A DNA stretch of 64,000 bases from an uncultured Paracoccaceae bacterium (GCA_947493335.1 CANLQO010000001.1:1798001-1862000), one strand, 5' to 3'; numbered from the stretch's first letter, positions 7,793 to 18,888 are shown. Translations and numbers: made by a program. Notes: generated from the sequence alone by a model not told the origin.

Positions 7793-8467
7793 TCAGTCCA
7801 GCGCGTAGGTGATGGCGACATCTGCCCTGATGATGATTTCACCTTCGGCAATCGGGACCGGTCCGCTGTCAGCGGCCATACGCATTTCCATCATCGGCAT
7901 GGGCCGCGCAGTTTGGCCAGCTTCGCGGATCATCTGCACCGGACCCAACGTGTGGCCTGCGGCGGTTGCGAAGATTTCGGCCTTGCTGCGGGCGTCCGCC
8001 ACGGCGGCCTGACGGGCAGCGGTCAGGTGCGGGGCGCGGTCAGCCACGTCAAATTGCAGACCAGAAAGTTGGTTTGCGCCATCCTCGATCAGGGCGTCAA
8101 GCACCGCACCGAGATCATCAAGATCGCGGATCGTGACCGCAATGTTGCTGTTGGCTGTATAGCCGGTGACGCGCGGGACGCCGGTGTTTTTGTAGTCTCG
8201 CAGGATATCAAGGCGGAGGCCGCTGGTCTGCATGTCCGAAGGTGCGACGCCAGAGGCCCGCAACCGGTCCAGCACACGCGCCAGATCCGCGCCCATGAGG
8301 TCCATCGCCTCGGTCGCGGTGAGGGCCTGATGGGTGACACCAAGGCTGATCCGGGCCAGATCGGGGGCGACGGCGATCTCGCCCTCGCCCGCGACGGTGA
8401 TCTGTGGGGTTTCGGCAATAGCCGGGGTTATGAGGGTCAAAAACAAGAGGGTGATCAGGTTGCGCAT
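7793..8467 (-). CDS. Periplasmic SIMPL-domain (DUF541) protein
   Basis: A 224-aa protein with an N-terminal signal (MRNLITLLFLTLITPAIAE). The SIMPL/DUF541 domain follows: PQITVAGEGEIAVAPDLARISLGV at its start, GYTANSNIAVTIRDLD in the middle and the final IRADVAITYALD. The family is periplasmic or outer membrane associated, with a mouse relative that binds a kinase, but no general biochemical role is known. AAGGAGAG before the ATG at 8467 decides that start over the in-frame upstream ATG. Confidence 0.88.
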   Translation of the reverse strand: MRNLITLLFLTLITPAIAETPQITVAGEGEIAVAPDLARISLGVTHQALTATEAMDLMGADLARVLDRLRASGVAPSDMQTSGLRLDILRDYKNTGVPRVTGYTANSNIAVTIRDLDDLGAVLDALIEDGANQLSGLQFDVADRAPHLTAARQAAVADARSKAEIFATAAGHTLGPVQMIREAGQTARPMPMMEMRMAADSGPVPIAEGEIIIRADVAITYALD

Positions 8468-8637
8468 CGGTCTCTCCTTACCGGTTGGGGTGATCGTCAC
8501 GGGTTTGGACGCGGCCCGCAAGTCAATCCTTGGCGCGGGGTGGCCAAGACCTTGGATTTGGCGAATATTTGCTGTAGACTTCGCGCCAGGTGCAAAGGGT
8601 GTTTTGCACGCGACCCGAGGATGCTAAGGCCACCCGT

Positions 8638-11559
8638 ATGACGCCGAATTTCGCGCTTTCGCTTTCCTTTGAAGGGATACGCCTTCTGCATCGGGTGACC
8701 GGTGGCTGGCATCTGGTGGGCGAAGTGGCGCTGGACAACCCTGACCTCAAGGGTGCGTTGGCGGCGTTGAAGGCCGATGCGCTCAGGCTGGAACCGGGCG
8801 GATTGCGCACCAAACTGCTGATCCCGCCTGAACAGATTAAGTTCACGACAATCGAGACGGCGCGCACCACGCTGGAAGATGTGCACGCCGCGTTGGACGG
8901 CGAGACGCCTTACGGCATTGATGAGCTTGTCATCGATTTTGACCGCAATGGCGGCCGCACCCATATCGCCGCCGTCGCACGCGAAACGCTGGATGAGGCG
9001 CAGGCCTTTGCTGCCGAACACGGCTTTGACCCGGTGGCCTTTGTCGCGATTGCGGAGCCGTTCACGTTCCAGAATGAGGTTTTCTTTGGCCCCGTCGCAG
9101 GGTTGCATCCGGCCAAGACACCGACGCGCGACAATGTGCCCGTCAAGGTGATCGGGACGGCGGACCTGCCAAAAGCGACAGAGGCGCGTGAGGCCGAGGA
9201 TAAGCCGCAGGCTGTTGATGAAGCTCAGGCCGAGGAAGAAACGCCGCTGGCCGAGGACGTGCCAGAGCCGGTGCCAGACCCCGAGCCAGCGCCGGAGCCG
9301 GAGCCCGCTGCAGAAAAGACACCGGAACCAGAGCCGGAGCCAGAAGCGGACCCCGCGCCGGAAGTTGTCTTTGCCTCGCGCAGCCGCAGCAAAAGCCTGC
9401 CACCGCAAGAGATGCCCACGCCCGTGACGACGCCGACCCCTGCGCCCGTTGCCGTAATAACGGCAGAGGCTGACCCCGAACCTCAGATCGAGCCGCTTTT
9501 CACGCGGCGCAAGGAAACGCCACCACTTGCGGTGCCGACGGCCACGACCGGTGGACCATCGGTGGCCTCGCCGGTGCTGGACCTGCCCGGCGCGCCGCCC
9601 AAACCGATCATTGCCGATGCGCCGGAGGCGGCAGAGGCCCCTGCCCTAACCGGCAAACCGCAAAATGCCGCCAAGACCGACGCGTCTTTTGCGCCGATCC
9701 AGCCGGTCAAAGACACGGCACCCGATGTCGCCCCTGCGACCAAAGCCGTTGCCGCCACGGATAAACCCGGCAAAGCCAAGGCCACCGCTTTTGACGCCGC
9801 AGAGCCTGTTCGGGGCAAGCCCCGCTTTTTCGCGCTGAAGCTGACGGCCGGTCTGCTGGTCTTTTTGTTCCTGATCGCACTTTGGGCCAATTCCTGGTCA
9901 GAGGATGGGCTGGCCTGGCTTTGGGGAGGCGACGAAACCCCCGAAATCGTGGAGGCCCCGGCAGAGGTTGTGCCCGCACCTGAAACATTGCCGGTGATCG
10001 CTTTGGACGAACCGCAGGAAACACCGGCCCCATCGGCATTGGCACCGGTTGATGACGCACCCGTTGAGGCGGCAGAGGCCCCGCCCCTGCCCGTTGTGCG
10101 CGCACCGACGGGCCGCGTGCTGAGCCCTGCAGAGGCGGACCGCATCTATGCTGCAACCGGTGTATATCAGCGTGCGCCCCGTCTGCCGCTTGAGCCACGT
10201 GAACAAACGCTCGACGGGTTCCGCGAAAGCGCGATTGTCTCAGCCAGCCCGCGCCCCGATCAGTTGCGCCTGCCCGGTACGGACGCGCTGTTTCAGGACG
10301 TGCCGATTGCCGCACCACGCAATCCGCCTGCGCCCGGCACCGTTTATCAGCGCGATCTGCGCGGGTTCATTCTGGCGACCGCCGATGGCGTTCTGACGCC
10401 CGATGGCGCATTGGTCTTTGCTGGTGAGCCGCTGCGCATCCCACCTTTGCGTCCGGGGACAGAGGTTATTCCTGCACCCGACCCGAGCCCGGTGGCCGCC
10501 AATGGCGAGGGCATGATCCTGATCGCAGGCCGACCGCCCGTGGTCCCGCCCTTGCGGCCCGAAGGATTGGTCCCCGAGGCGGTTGAGGCTGAAGCCGAAC
10601 CCACACAAGAGGCCCCCGCGCCTGTCGAAACCGTCGTTGCAGAGCAAGAGACCACAGCGCCGGATACCGCCGCCGCGGTCGAAGCACCCGAGGGGCTTGT
10701 CTTGGTCGCAGGCCGCCCGCCTGTTGTGCCGCCGCTGCGCCCCGATGGCCTTGCCCCCGATGAGGCCGCCGCCCCTGCCCAGACCGACACACCCGCACAA
10801 GAGGGTCTGATCGTTGTGGCCGGAGCGCCGTCCAGCCGTCCGCCGCTTCGCCCTGCATCTTTTGCCGATCTTTCACCGGTCGATGAGGCCGCAATCGCCG
10901 CACAGGTGACCGAGGTGGTCAGCACCGCAGGCGGTGTCAGCCTTGCCGGTCTGCGCCCGAGCGTCCGACCCGCCACTGCGATCCCGGCCCCGGTCTTTGC
11001 AGATCCGGCATTGGCGGGGTTGCGGCCCAGCTTGCGGCCCGCAGGCCTTGCCCCACCGCCAGAACCTGCGACCCCCGATATCACCGATATCGTTGCGGCA
11101 ATTGCCGATGCTGCACCCGAGGACGCCCCGGCAGTTGTGACCGCACAGGCCGTCGCCGTTTCGATGCGGCCTGATACGCGGCCACGCAACTTTGCCCGTG
11201 TCGTGGCCGCCGCCCAGCAGCGCATCGCGCGCAGCCAAAGTGCGCCTGCAGCGACCGTTGCATCTGCACCGACGCAGGCGGTCCGCAACACCGCTGTCGC
11301 CCCCACCGGACCGACCACCACAACGGTGGCGCGGGCGGCAACGGCAAACAATGCGATCCGGCTGCGCGACGTCAATCTGATCGGCGTCTATGGCCGCCCC
11401 GGCGACCGGCGCGCGCTGGTTCGAATGGGCAATGGCCGTTACGTGAAGGTGGAAGTGGGCAGTTCCTTGGACGGCGGGCGCGTCACCGCGATTGGCGACA
11501 GCGCCCTGAACTACGTCAAGCGCGGACGGACCTACGCCCTGCAATTGCCGCAAAGCTAG
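8638..11559 (+). CDS. Large single-pass membrane protein with GspL/PilM-like N-domain and PilP-like C-domain
   Basis: A 973-aa protein. Residues 1-165 (LSLSFEGIRLLHRVTGGW, LLIPPEQIKFTTIET, TPYGIDELVIDF, AFAAEHGFDPVAFVAI) resemble the actin-like cytoplasmic domain of GspL/PilM. Residues 180-400 are acidic and Pro/Glu/Ala-rich, probably disordered. One membrane span follows (about 402-424, LTAGLLVFLFLIALWA). The periplasmic part has spaced repeats of GRPPVVPPLRP and related GLRPSLRP units. The last 70 residues (LRDVNLIGVYGRPGDRRALVRM, GRVTAIGDSALNYV) look like PilP. No secretion or pilus genes are adjacent, so function is inferred from shape only. Start chosen for the N-domain and AAGG upstream. 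Confidence 0.6.
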   Translation: MTPNFALSLSFEGIRLLHRVTGGWHLVGEVALDNPDLKGALAALKADALRLEPGGLRTKLLIPPEQIKFTTIETARTTLEDVHAALDGETPYGIDELVIDFDRNGGRTHIAAVARETLDEAQAFAAEHGFDPVAFVAIAEPFTFQNEVFFGPVAGLHPAKTPTRDNVPVKVIGTADLPKATEAREAEDKPQAVDEAQAEEETPLAEDVPEPVPDPEPAPEPEPAAEKTPEPEPEPEADPAPEVVFASRSRSKSLPPQEMPTPVTTPTPAPVAVITAEADPEPQIEPLFTRRKETPPLAVPTATTGGPSVASPVLDLPGAPPKPIIADAPEAAEAPALTGKPQNAAKTDASFAPIQPVKDTAPDVAPATKAVAATDKPGKAKATAFDAAEPVRGKPRFFALKLTAGLLVFLFLIALWANSWSEDGLAWLWGGDETPEIVEAPAEVVPAPETLPVIALDEPQETPAPSALAPVDDAPVEAAEAPPLPVVRAPTGRVLSPAEADRIYAATGVYQRAPRLPLEPREQTLDGFRESAIVSASPRPDQLRLPGTDALFQDVPIAAPRNPPAPGTVYQRDLRGFILATADGVLTPDGALVFAGEPLRIPPLRPGTEVIPAPDPSPVAANGEGMILIAGRPPVVPPLRPEGLVPEAVEAEAEPTQEAPAPVETVVAEQETTAPDTAAAVEAPEGLVLVAGRPPVVPPLRPDGLAPDEAAAPAQTDTPAQEGLIVVAGAPSSRPPLRPASFADLSPVDEAAIAAQVTEVVSTAGGVSLAGLRPSVRPATAIPAPVFADPALAGLRPSLRPAGLAPPPEPATPDITDIVAAIADAAPEDAPAVVTAQAVAVSMRPDTRPRNFARVVAAAQQRIARSQSAPAATVASAPTQAVRNTAVAPTGPTTTTVARAATANNAIRLRDVNLIGVYGRPGDRRALVRMGNGRYVKVEVGSSLDGGRVTAIGDSALNYVKRGRTYALQLPQS

Positions 11560-11572
11560 GACCCAAAGGTGC

Positions 11573-11591
11573 GGTGGGCGCATGGCCCACC
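11573..11591. repeat. REP-like palindrome GGTGGGC-N5-GCCCACC, copy 1
   Basis: A perfect 7-bp palindrome in the gap between the convergent 973-aa gene and hppD. The same arms occur at 22720-22741 and 53554-53572, each time directly after a stop codon. Confidence 0.6.
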
Positions 11592-11599
11592 TGACGACC

Positions 11600-12694
11600 C
11601 TAACCTGCCTTAAGCACACCACGGGCGATCTGATCCGCCTCGATGCTTTCAAAGAGCGCCTTGAAGTTCCCCTCTCCAAAGCCGTCATCGCCTTTGCGCT
11701 GAATGAACTCAAAGAAGATCGGGCCGATGCAGGTCTTTGAGAATATCTGCAGAAGGATGCGCGTCTCACCACCGTCCACGACACCTTCGCCATCAATCAG
11801 GATGCCGTGCTTTTCCATCCGGTTGAGCGGCTCATCGTGGCCCTGCACCCGGTCATGGGATTGCGCGTAATACGTGCTTGGCGGCTTGGGCATGAAGGTG
11901 ATGCCATTGTCCGCGATGACGTCGGTTGCGGCGTATAGGTCACGCGCGCCAACGGCGATATGCTGGATGCCTTCGCCCTTGTACCGCTTGAGGTATTCGA
12001 CGATCTGGCCGGTTTCGCCCCGGTCTTCGTTGATCGGGATGCGGATGCGCCCACAGGGCGAGGTCAGCGCGCGGCTGAGCAGGCCGGTGAACTTGCCCTC
12101 GATATCGAAAAAGCGGATTTCCTTGAACCCAAAGAGGTCGCCGTAGAACTTGAACCAGACATCCATGTTGCCCTTGTGGACGTTGTGGGTCAGGTGATCG
12201 AGGTAATAGAACCCCACGCCTGCGGGGTGTGCATCATGCACCCAGTCAAACTCGGCGTTGTAGGGGTTGGTGTCGTAATAGTCTTCGATGAAGTAGATCA
12301 GGCTGCCGCCGATGCCGACAATCGCAGGCACATCCATGGTTTTGCCGGGGCCATAGTAAGCCTTGGCGCCTTTGGCGATGGCATGGTCAAACGCGTGTTG
12401 CGCATCCACAACGCGCCACGCCATGGAGGGCGCGCATGGCCCATGCTCTTCCACGAAATTGCGGGCATGGCTGCCGGGTTCGCTGTTGATGACATAGGTG
12501 ATGTCGCCCTGCTGCCAAAGCTCAATCGCCTTGGACTTGTGCGTGGCGGTATGGGTGTAGCCCATTTTGGCAAAAAGATCGCGCAACGCCTGCGGTTCGG
12601 GCGAGGCGAATTCGACAAATTCAAAGCCGTCGGTGCCAGCGGGGTTCTGGTCGGTGATCGTGGCCTTGGGGGCGTCGTGCGGGAAAGGGCCCAT
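11600..12694 (-). CDS. hppD: 4-hydroxyphenylpyruvate dioxygenase
   Basis: HppD converts 4-hydroxyphenylpyruvate to homogentisate in tyrosine breakdown. The 364-aa protein has two VOC halves. The iron ligands are visible as His in YYLDHLTHNV and GIQHIAVGARDLY and Glu in GPIFFEFIQRKGDDGFGEGNF, which is also the C-terminal lid signature. The open frame extends far upstream, but the ATG at 12694 with a GGAGG site gives the standard length and N-terminus. A divergent Lrp-type gene lies 135 bp away and probably controls it. No homogentisate dioxygenase gene is nearby. Confidence 0.95.
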   Translation of the reverse strand: MGPFPHDAPKATITDQNPAGTDGFEFVEFASPEPQALRDLFAKMGYTHTATHKSKAIELWQQGDITYVINSEPGSHARNFVEEHGPCAPSMAWRVVDAQHAFDHAIAKGAKAYYGPGKTMDVPAIVGIGGSLIYFIEDYYDTNPYNAEFDWVHDAHPAGVGFYYLDHLTHNVHKGNMDVWFKFYGDLFGFKEIRFFDIEGKFTGLLSRALTSPCGRIRIPINEDRGETGQIVEYLKRYKGEGIQHIAVGARDLYAATDVIADNGITFMPKPPSTYYAQSHDRVQGHDEPLNRMEKHGILIDGEGVVDGGETRILLQIFSKTCIGPIFFEFIQRKGDDGFGEGNFKALFESIEADQIARGVLKAG

Positions 12695-12829
12695 GGGTTC
12701 CTCCAATAAATGCGGGTATGCTGCATATATGGCGCGCTTGATGCGCGGATACTGCGCCTTATCGGTTGTTTGATGGATATTTTTAGCGTAACTTGCGCAT
12801 GTAGTCTTATATTGACGCGGAAAACACGC
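12695..12829. promoter_or_regulatory. Divergent hppD / Lrp-type regulator promoter region
   Basis: A 135-bp AT-rich gap between divergent genes. It contains the dyad CGCGC-TTGAT-GCGCG (12733-12747) and an AT-rich block around 12777-12786. Divergent Lrp-family regulators usually bind such spacers, so this is a plausible operator, inferred only. Confidence 0.4.
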
Positions 12830-13288
12830 ATGACCCTTGACCCAACCGATCTGCGCCTGCTGGCTGCGCTTCAAAGCAATGCGATGATGACGGCGCAGGA
12901 CCTTTCCGAAGAGCTGCATCTGTCGGCCAGTCAGGCCGGACGGCGCAGGCAACGGCTGGAGGCAGAGGGCTATATCCGGGGCTACCGGGCAGAGGTCGCG
13001 CCAGAGCGTGTGGGTCTGGGAGTGCAGGCCTTCATTCAGGTCGTGATGGCCACACATACCGAACAGAACGCACGGGATTTCGTCCGCGTCACCAAGTTGC
13101 AATCCGAGATTGTCGGCGCTTGGACCCTGACCGGAGAGGCGGATTACCTGCTGCGGATCTATTGCGCGGACCTTTCGGCACTGAACCGGCTGGTGCAGCA
13201 GGTGTTGTTGCCCCACCCCGCCGTCAGCCGTGTGCAAAGCCAGATCGTGATGGAACGGGTCAAACCGGATGCGCCGCTGCCTGTCTAG
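12830..13288 (+). CDS. Lrp/AsnC-family transcriptional regulator
   Basis: A 152-aa regulator with an N-terminal winged helix (LDPTDLRLLAALQSNAMMTAQDLSEEL, recognition helix SASQAGRRRQRLEAEGYI). The C-terminal RAM ligand domain covers AFIQVVMATHTEQNARDFV, VGAWTLTGEADYLLRIY and VSRVQSQIVMERV. It is divergent from hppD, and relatives in this arrangement usually respond to an aromatic amino acid. The ATG at 12830 gives the normal Lrp length; the longer upstream frame would overlap the spacer. Confidence 0.92.
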   Translation: MTLDPTDLRLLAALQSNAMMTAQDLSEELHLSASQAGRRRQRLEAEGYIRGYRAEVAPERVGLGVQAFIQVVMATHTEQNARDFVRVTKLQSEIVGAWTLTGEADYLLRIYCADLSALNRLVQQVLLPHPAVSRVQSQIVMERVKPDAPLPV

Positions 13289-13377
13289 GATGCGCGCGGC
13301 GGAAAACCCCTGACAAAAACGGCATGATCGGCATTTCGGTCATTGCGCCTTAACCATGGCCGCGCGATAGCTTTAGA

Positions 13378-15300
13378 ATGGAAAGCTTTCTGTTTCAGGC
13401 CACGATTTATCTGGGCGCTGCGGTCATCGCGGTGCCGCTGGCCGCGCGGCTGGGGCTTGGGTCAGTGCTTGGTTATCTGGGCGCCGGCATCGTTATCGGG
13501 CCACTGACCGGGCTTGTCGGAAGCGAGGCGCAGGACATCCAGCACTTTGCCGAGTTTGGCGTGGTCATGATGCTGTTCCTGATCGGGTTGGAGCTTGAGC
13601 CGCGCGCGCTGTGGGACATGCGTCGCAAGCTTTTGGGGTTGGGTGGGATGCAGGTGCTGATCACCACCGGCGCAATTGCCATCGCGGCCCTGTTGCTGGG
13701 ATTTGCGCCCACTGTCGCATTGGCCATCGGGATGATCTTTGCGCTTTCATCCACGGCGATCGTGCTGCAAACCCTGTCCGAAAAAAAGCTGATGCAGACC
13801 GGTGGCGGGCGCTCTGCCTTTTCGGTGCTGCTGGCGCAGGACATTGCGGTGATCCCGATGTTGGCGATGCTGCCGCTGCTGGCCGTGACGGGCATCGGCA
13901 TGACGCTGGCCCCTGACGGGTCCTTGCAGCGGCTGGCCGAGGATGACCACCACCACACGATTTCACTGGTCGATGGCTTGCCCGGCTGGGGGGTGACGCT
14001 GGTCACGGTCGGTGCCGTGGCCGCGATCATTCTGACCGGTATCTACCTGACCCGCCCGGTTTTCCGTTATATCCACCACGCCCGCCTGCCCGAGATGTAT
14101 ACCGCACTCGCCCTGTTGATGGTCGTCAGCATCGCGGTGCTGATGGAACTGGTCGGCCTGTCGCCCGCACTTGGCACGTTCCTTGCCGGTGTGGTGCTGG
14201 CCAACAGCGAGTTCCGACACGAGCTGGAAAGCGATCTTGAACCTTTCAAGGGCCTGTTGCTGGGGCTCTTCTTCATCACCGTTGGCGCGGGCATCAACTT
14301 TGCCCTGCTGTTCGATCAGCCCGGCCTGATCCTTGGCTATACGGCCGGAATGATGGCGATCAAGGGCGTGATCCTTCTGGGGCTGGCGCTGGTGTTCAAG
14401 CTGCGCGGCAAGGACCGCTGGCTGTTCACGCTTGGGCTGGCACAGGCAGGCGAATTTGGCTTTGTCCTTGTCTCATTCTCGCTGACGCAGGGCGTGCTGA
14501 CACCGGGGCAAGGTCAGACCCTTTTGTTGGTGGTGGCCATGTCGATGCTTGTCACGCCGCTATTGTTCATCGTCTACGACCGTTTCAGCCACATGATGGA
14601 AGATCACGGCGACCATGAGGAGGATCAGGTCGACGAAACCGGCACCGTGATCATCGCAGGCATCGGGCGCTTTGGGCAGATCGTGAACCGGCTTGTCCGC
14701 TCTGTCGGGTTTTCGACCATTGTAATCGACAATGATCTGGCGACGGTTCAGATGATGCGCAAATTCGGCGTGCGCGGCTTTTTTGGTGACCCATCCCGGC
14801 CCGATCTGCTGAATGCGGCGGGTCTTGCGGATGCGCGGGTGCTGGTGGTGGCGCTGGATGGCAAGGAACAGGCCAACGCACTGGTGGCCTATGCCCGCAA
14901 GGCGCGGCCCGATCTGCACATCGTGGCCCGTGCCCGCGACCGGGTCCATGCCTATGAATTGAACGCGGCGGGCGCTGATGATGTGGTGCGCGAGCTTTTT
15001 GACAGTTCACTTCGCGCAGGGCGCTATGTGCTTGAAAATCTGGGCCTGAGCGAGTTTGAATCGCATGCCGCGGAGATGGAGTTTTACCACAAGGACCGCG
15101 AAAATCTGCGCGAGTTGGCAGAGCTGTGGAAGCCCGGCGTCAAGGTGACGGACAACCCGGCCTATCTGGCCCGGTCCAAGGAATTCAATGCAGAGCTTGA
15201 AACAGCGCTGGCCGCCCGGGTGCAAAGCAGTGACAGCGCGGCTGCCAGTGACGACAGCAGACGCGGCCCCGGCGGGCGGACGCGCAAAAGTCAGGGTTAG
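13378..15300 (+). CDS. CPA2-family cation:proton antiporter with TrkA-N domain (KefB/KefC type)
   Basis: A 640-aa inner-membrane protein. Residues 1-390 hold about a dozen hydrophobic segments of the Na/H exchanger domain ([48 protein letters not shown]). Residues 420-540 are a TrkA-N/RCK domain with the Rossmann start [17 protein letters not shown] and [21 protein letters not shown]. KefB/C homologues export potassium under electrophile stress and are gated by glutathione adducts. No KefF/KefG ancillary gene is adjacent. It ends overlapping the convergent cobT by four bases. Confidence 0.92.
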   Translation: MESFLFQATIYLGAAVIAVPLAARLGLGSVLGYLGAGIVIGPLTGLVGSEAQDIQHFAEFGVVMMLFLIGLELEPRALWDMRRKLLGLGGMQVLITTGAIAIAALLLGFAPTVALAIGMIFALSSTAIVLQTLSEKKLMQTGGGRSAFSVLLAQDIAVIPMLAMLPLLAVTGIGMTLAPDGSLQRLAEDDHHHTISLVDGLPGWGVTLVTVGAVAAIILTGIYLTRPVFRYIHHARLPEMYTALALLMVVSIAVLMELVGLSPALGTFLAGVVLANSEFRHELESDLEPFKGLLLGLFFITVGAGINFALLFDQPGLILGYTAGMMAIKGVILLGLALVFKLRGKDRWLFTLGLAQAGEFGFVLVSFSLTQGVLTPGQGQTLLLVVAMSMLVTPLLFIVYDRFSHMMEDHGDHEEDQVDETGTVIIAGIGRFGQIVNRLVRSVGFSTIVIDNDLATVQMMRKFGVRGFFGDPSRPDLLNAAGLADARVLVVALDGKEQANALVAYARKARPDLHIVARARDRVHAYELNAAGADDVVRELFDSSLRAGRYVLENLGLSEFESHAAEMEFYHKDRENLRELAELWKPGVKVTDNPAYLARSKEFNAELETALAARVQSSDSAAASDDSRRGPGGRTRKSQG

Positions 15301-16307
15301 CCGTCGGCCACGCCCGCCTCTGCAAAGGTCGCCATGCCGGAATGACAGGCCACGGCGCCCTTGAGGATATTGATTGCCAGCGCCCCGCCAGAGCCTTCGC
15401 CCAAACGCAGGCCGAGGCTGAGCAGCGGTGCCTTGCCGATGGCATCCAACAAACACTGGTGTGCGCCTTCGGCAGAGAGGTGTCCGGCAACGGTGTGATC
15501 CAGCGCGCCGGGCTGGGTCTGCGCCAGCGTCGCAGCGGCGGCACTGCAGATAAATCCATCAAGGATCACGGGGATGCGGTGGTGACGCGCCGCGGCAATA
15601 GCCCCGGCCATGGCGGCAACCTCGCGCCCGCCAAGGCAGCGCAGCACCGCGAGCGCATCATCGGTTTGATGCAGCGCCACGGCGCGGGCGACCACATCGG
15701 TTTTGCGGGCAAGGCCCGCGTCATCAACGCCGGTGCCGCGCCCGGCCCAATCAGCGGCCTCACCCCCAAAAAGCGCGTGACCGATGGCAGCGGCAGAGGT
15801 GGTGTTTCCGATGCCCATCTCACCCACCACAAGCACGTCCGCACCGGGGTTCACTGCCTGCCAGCCGGTGGTGAGGGCGGCGACAACCTCTGCCTCGGAC
15901 ATCGCGGGACCTTGGGTGAAATCAGCCGTGGGCGTATCGAGGTCAAGGGCATGCACGTCCATCTGCGCGCCAACGGCCTTTGACAATTGATTGATTGCCG
16001 CGCCGCCATGCTGGAAGTTGGCGACCATCTGTGCGGTGACCTCTGCCGGGAAGGCAGACACACCCTGCGCGCAAACGCCGTGGTTGCCAGCAAAGATAAT
16101 GACCTGTGGCGCATCGACCGAAGGGCGGTCAGTGCCGCGCCAGCCTGCATACCAGATTGCGAGGTCTTCAAGCCGCCCCAAAGCGCCCGGCGGCTTGGTC
16201 AACTGGCCATTGCGGGCCTCTGCGCCGGCGGCGGCGGCGGTGTCGGGACCGGGTGCCGCGGCAAGGGTATCACGGAAGGTCGCTAGCGAAGTAAAAGGCG
16301 CGGTCAT
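15297..16307 (-). CDS. cobT: Nicotinate-nucleotide-dimethylbenzimidazole phosphoribosyltransferase
   Basis: CobT activates the lower ligand of cobalamin by making alpha-ribazole phosphate. At 336 aa the length is normal. [13 protein letters not shown] and IIFAGNHGV near the N-terminus, [13 protein letters not shown] in the centre, and the C-terminal [13 protein letters not shown], which holds the catalytic glutamate, are all diagnostic. It is divergent from cobS with a short gap, so both nucleotide-loop assembly genes sit together. Confidence 0.96.
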   Translation of the reverse strand: MTAPFTSLATFRDTLAAAPGPDTAAAAGAEARNGQLTKPPGALGRLEDLAIWYAGWRGTDRPSVDAPQVIIFAGNHGVCAQGVSAFPAEVTAQMVANFQHGGAAINQLSKAVGAQMDVHALDLDTPTADFTQGPAMSEAEVVAALTTGWQAVNPGADVLVVGEMGIGNTTSAAAIGHALFGGEAADWAGRGTGVDDAGLARKTDVVARAVALHQTDDALAVLRCLGGREVAAMAGAIAAARHHRIPVILDGFICSAAAATLAQTQPGALDHTVAGHLSAEGAHQCLLDAIGKAPLLSLGLRLGEGSGGALAINILKGAVACHSGMATFAEAGVADG

Positions 16308-16383
16308 CGGGTCCTCGTTGATCTAGGGTTGGCATATGTCTAACGATGCGGGTCAGGATGAAAAGCACGGATCAGGCAGGGTT

Positions 16384-17148
16384 ATGACGAATTCCGACAC
16401 GTCATCATTTCAATGGCGCGATATGACCGCAGCCTTGGGGCTGTTGACCCGATTGCCGGTGCGGGTTGATGGTGACTGGGCAGCACAGCGTGGCGCGGCG
16501 GCAGCCTGGGCCTATCCGCTGGTCGGACTGATTGTGGGGCTGATTTCGGGCGCGGTCGCGTTGGTCGCCTGCTGGCTTGGCCTGCCGACATCGGTGCAGG
16601 CCGGGGTTGCTGTGCTGACAGCGGTGATGGTGACCGGCGCGTTGCACGAGGACGGGCTGGCCGATTGTGCCGACGGGTTCTGGGGCAGTCACGACCGGGC
16701 GCGGCGGCTTGAGATCATGAAAGACAGCCGGATCGGCGCTTATGGCGTGCTGGCGCTGGTTTTTGGGATTGGGCTGCGTTGGGTCGGGCTGTGGGCCGCC
16801 CGCGATGCGGGGCTTTTCTGGGTCGTCTTTCTGGTGCCGGCGATGGCCAGTCGCGCGGCGATGGTCTGGGTCATGGCGGCATTGCCGCTGGCACGCGACA
16901 CCGGGCTAAGCCGGGTAGTCGGGCAACCTGCGGGGCGCGTAGCTTTGGCCGCCGCGACGATTGCGGCTGCGGCGACGCTGGTCATGACGGGGATGAGTGT
17001 GGCTGCCGTGGCGCTTGTGGCCGCGGCGATGTGTCTGGCCGTCATGGCGCTGGCGCGGGCCAAGATTGGCGGGCAAACCGGTGACGTGCTGGGCGGGACG
17101 CAGCAGGTTGTTGAAATCGCGGTGCTGATGACGCTGTTGGTGACGTAA
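16384..17148 (+). CDS. cobS: Adenosylcobinamide-GDP ribazoletransferase (cobalamin synthase)
   Basis: CobS joins adenosylcobinamide-GDP and alpha-ribazole, the last step of cobalamin assembly, in the inner membrane. The protein has about 254 aa and many membrane segments. Family motifs are FLTRLPV-like LLTRLPVRVDGDWAAQRGAAAAWAYPLVG (read in parts), the acidic site LHEDGLADCADGFWGS and RLEIMKDSRIGAYGV. An upstream ATG at 16336 is possible, but 16384 gives the usual length. The function partners directly with the divergent cobT. Confidence 0.94.
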   Translation: MTNSDTSSFQWRDMTAALGLLTRLPVRVDGDWAAQRGAAAAWAYPLVGLIVGLISGAVALVACWLGLPTSVQAGVAVLTAVMVTGALHEDGLADCADGFWGSHDRARRLEIMKDSRIGAYGVLALVFGIGLRWVGLWAARDAGLFWVVFLVPAMASRAAMVWVMAALPLARDTGLSRVVGQPAGRVALAAATIAAAATLVMTGMSVAAVALVAAAMCLAVMALARAKIGGQTGDVLGGTQQVVEIAVLMTLLVT

Positions 17149-17160
17149 TCCTGTCGCGCG

Positions 17161-17906
17161 TCAATTGGGACAGGTCAGCGCGGCGGTCAGCGACGCGGGG
17201 TCGGTGAAGGGCGCAATAGGGCGGGACGTGATCTTTGTCAGGGTCAGCGTCGTTTCCATGATCTGGGTCCAGTTGGCATCGGCGGTGATCAGGCGCGGGC
17301 CGTCACCGCAATCGCGCACGCCGCCCTGGATGAAGTCCTGTCCGATTTTGTGATTGGTCAGGCCATCGTGATAGGCGATTTCACGGAAATCCCCATCGGC
17401 ATAGCGCCAGATACGCAGGGATTTGGCCAGATGCGGCCGGTCGATATAGGCGATTTCAATATGACCATCGCCGTCGAGATCAGCCGCGGCAAAGGGCGCA
17501 AGCCAGCGGTTCGCGCGCCCGATGTGCGGGGTCGCGGCAATCTCAACCGGTTTGTTATCAACGAGCCCGAGGATCACCAGCGACGCGCCAAGATCGACAC
17601 GGCTGAGGATCACGACAACCTCTGGCGCGCCATCACCGGTCACGTCCCAGAGACGCGGTGCGAGGTCTTCGAACACGCGGTCCTCGGGTAGCTTGATTTC
17701 ATAGGTCAGGCTGCGTTTGCCGTTGAAAAGGCTGCCCTCTTCCCCCACGGTCGCGCCGACCTCAATGTGCAGGGTACCCCATTCCACCGCGTCGCCAAGG
17801 ATGCCATGGGCATAGCGGGTGGTGGGGTCAGTGAACTCGGCCGACAGGATCGTGTCAGCGGCAACCGGCGTAGCCAGCGCCAGCAGGGTTGCCGCCAGAC
17901 GCCACA

Positions 17907-17907
<1 letters not shown>
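17161..17907 (-). CDS. Exported FG-GAP/VCBS-repeat protein
   Basis: A 248-aa protein with a signal peptide (MWRLAATLLALATPVAADT). The mature part has blade-like repeats with calcium-binding character, such as LWDVTGDGAPEVVVIL and FAAADLDGDGHIEIAYID, typical of FG-GAP/VCBS beta-propellers. A conserved cysteine pair is possible between VRDCGDG and the terminal TCPN. It is probably periplasmic; function unknown. Its ATG overlaps the ferredoxin stop codon (TGATG), so it is translationally coupled to that gene. Confidence 0.72.
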
Positions 17908-18857
<950 letters not shown>

Positions 18858-18888
18858 CAAACGCGCGCCCTGCCCGGCGGCTTTGGTG

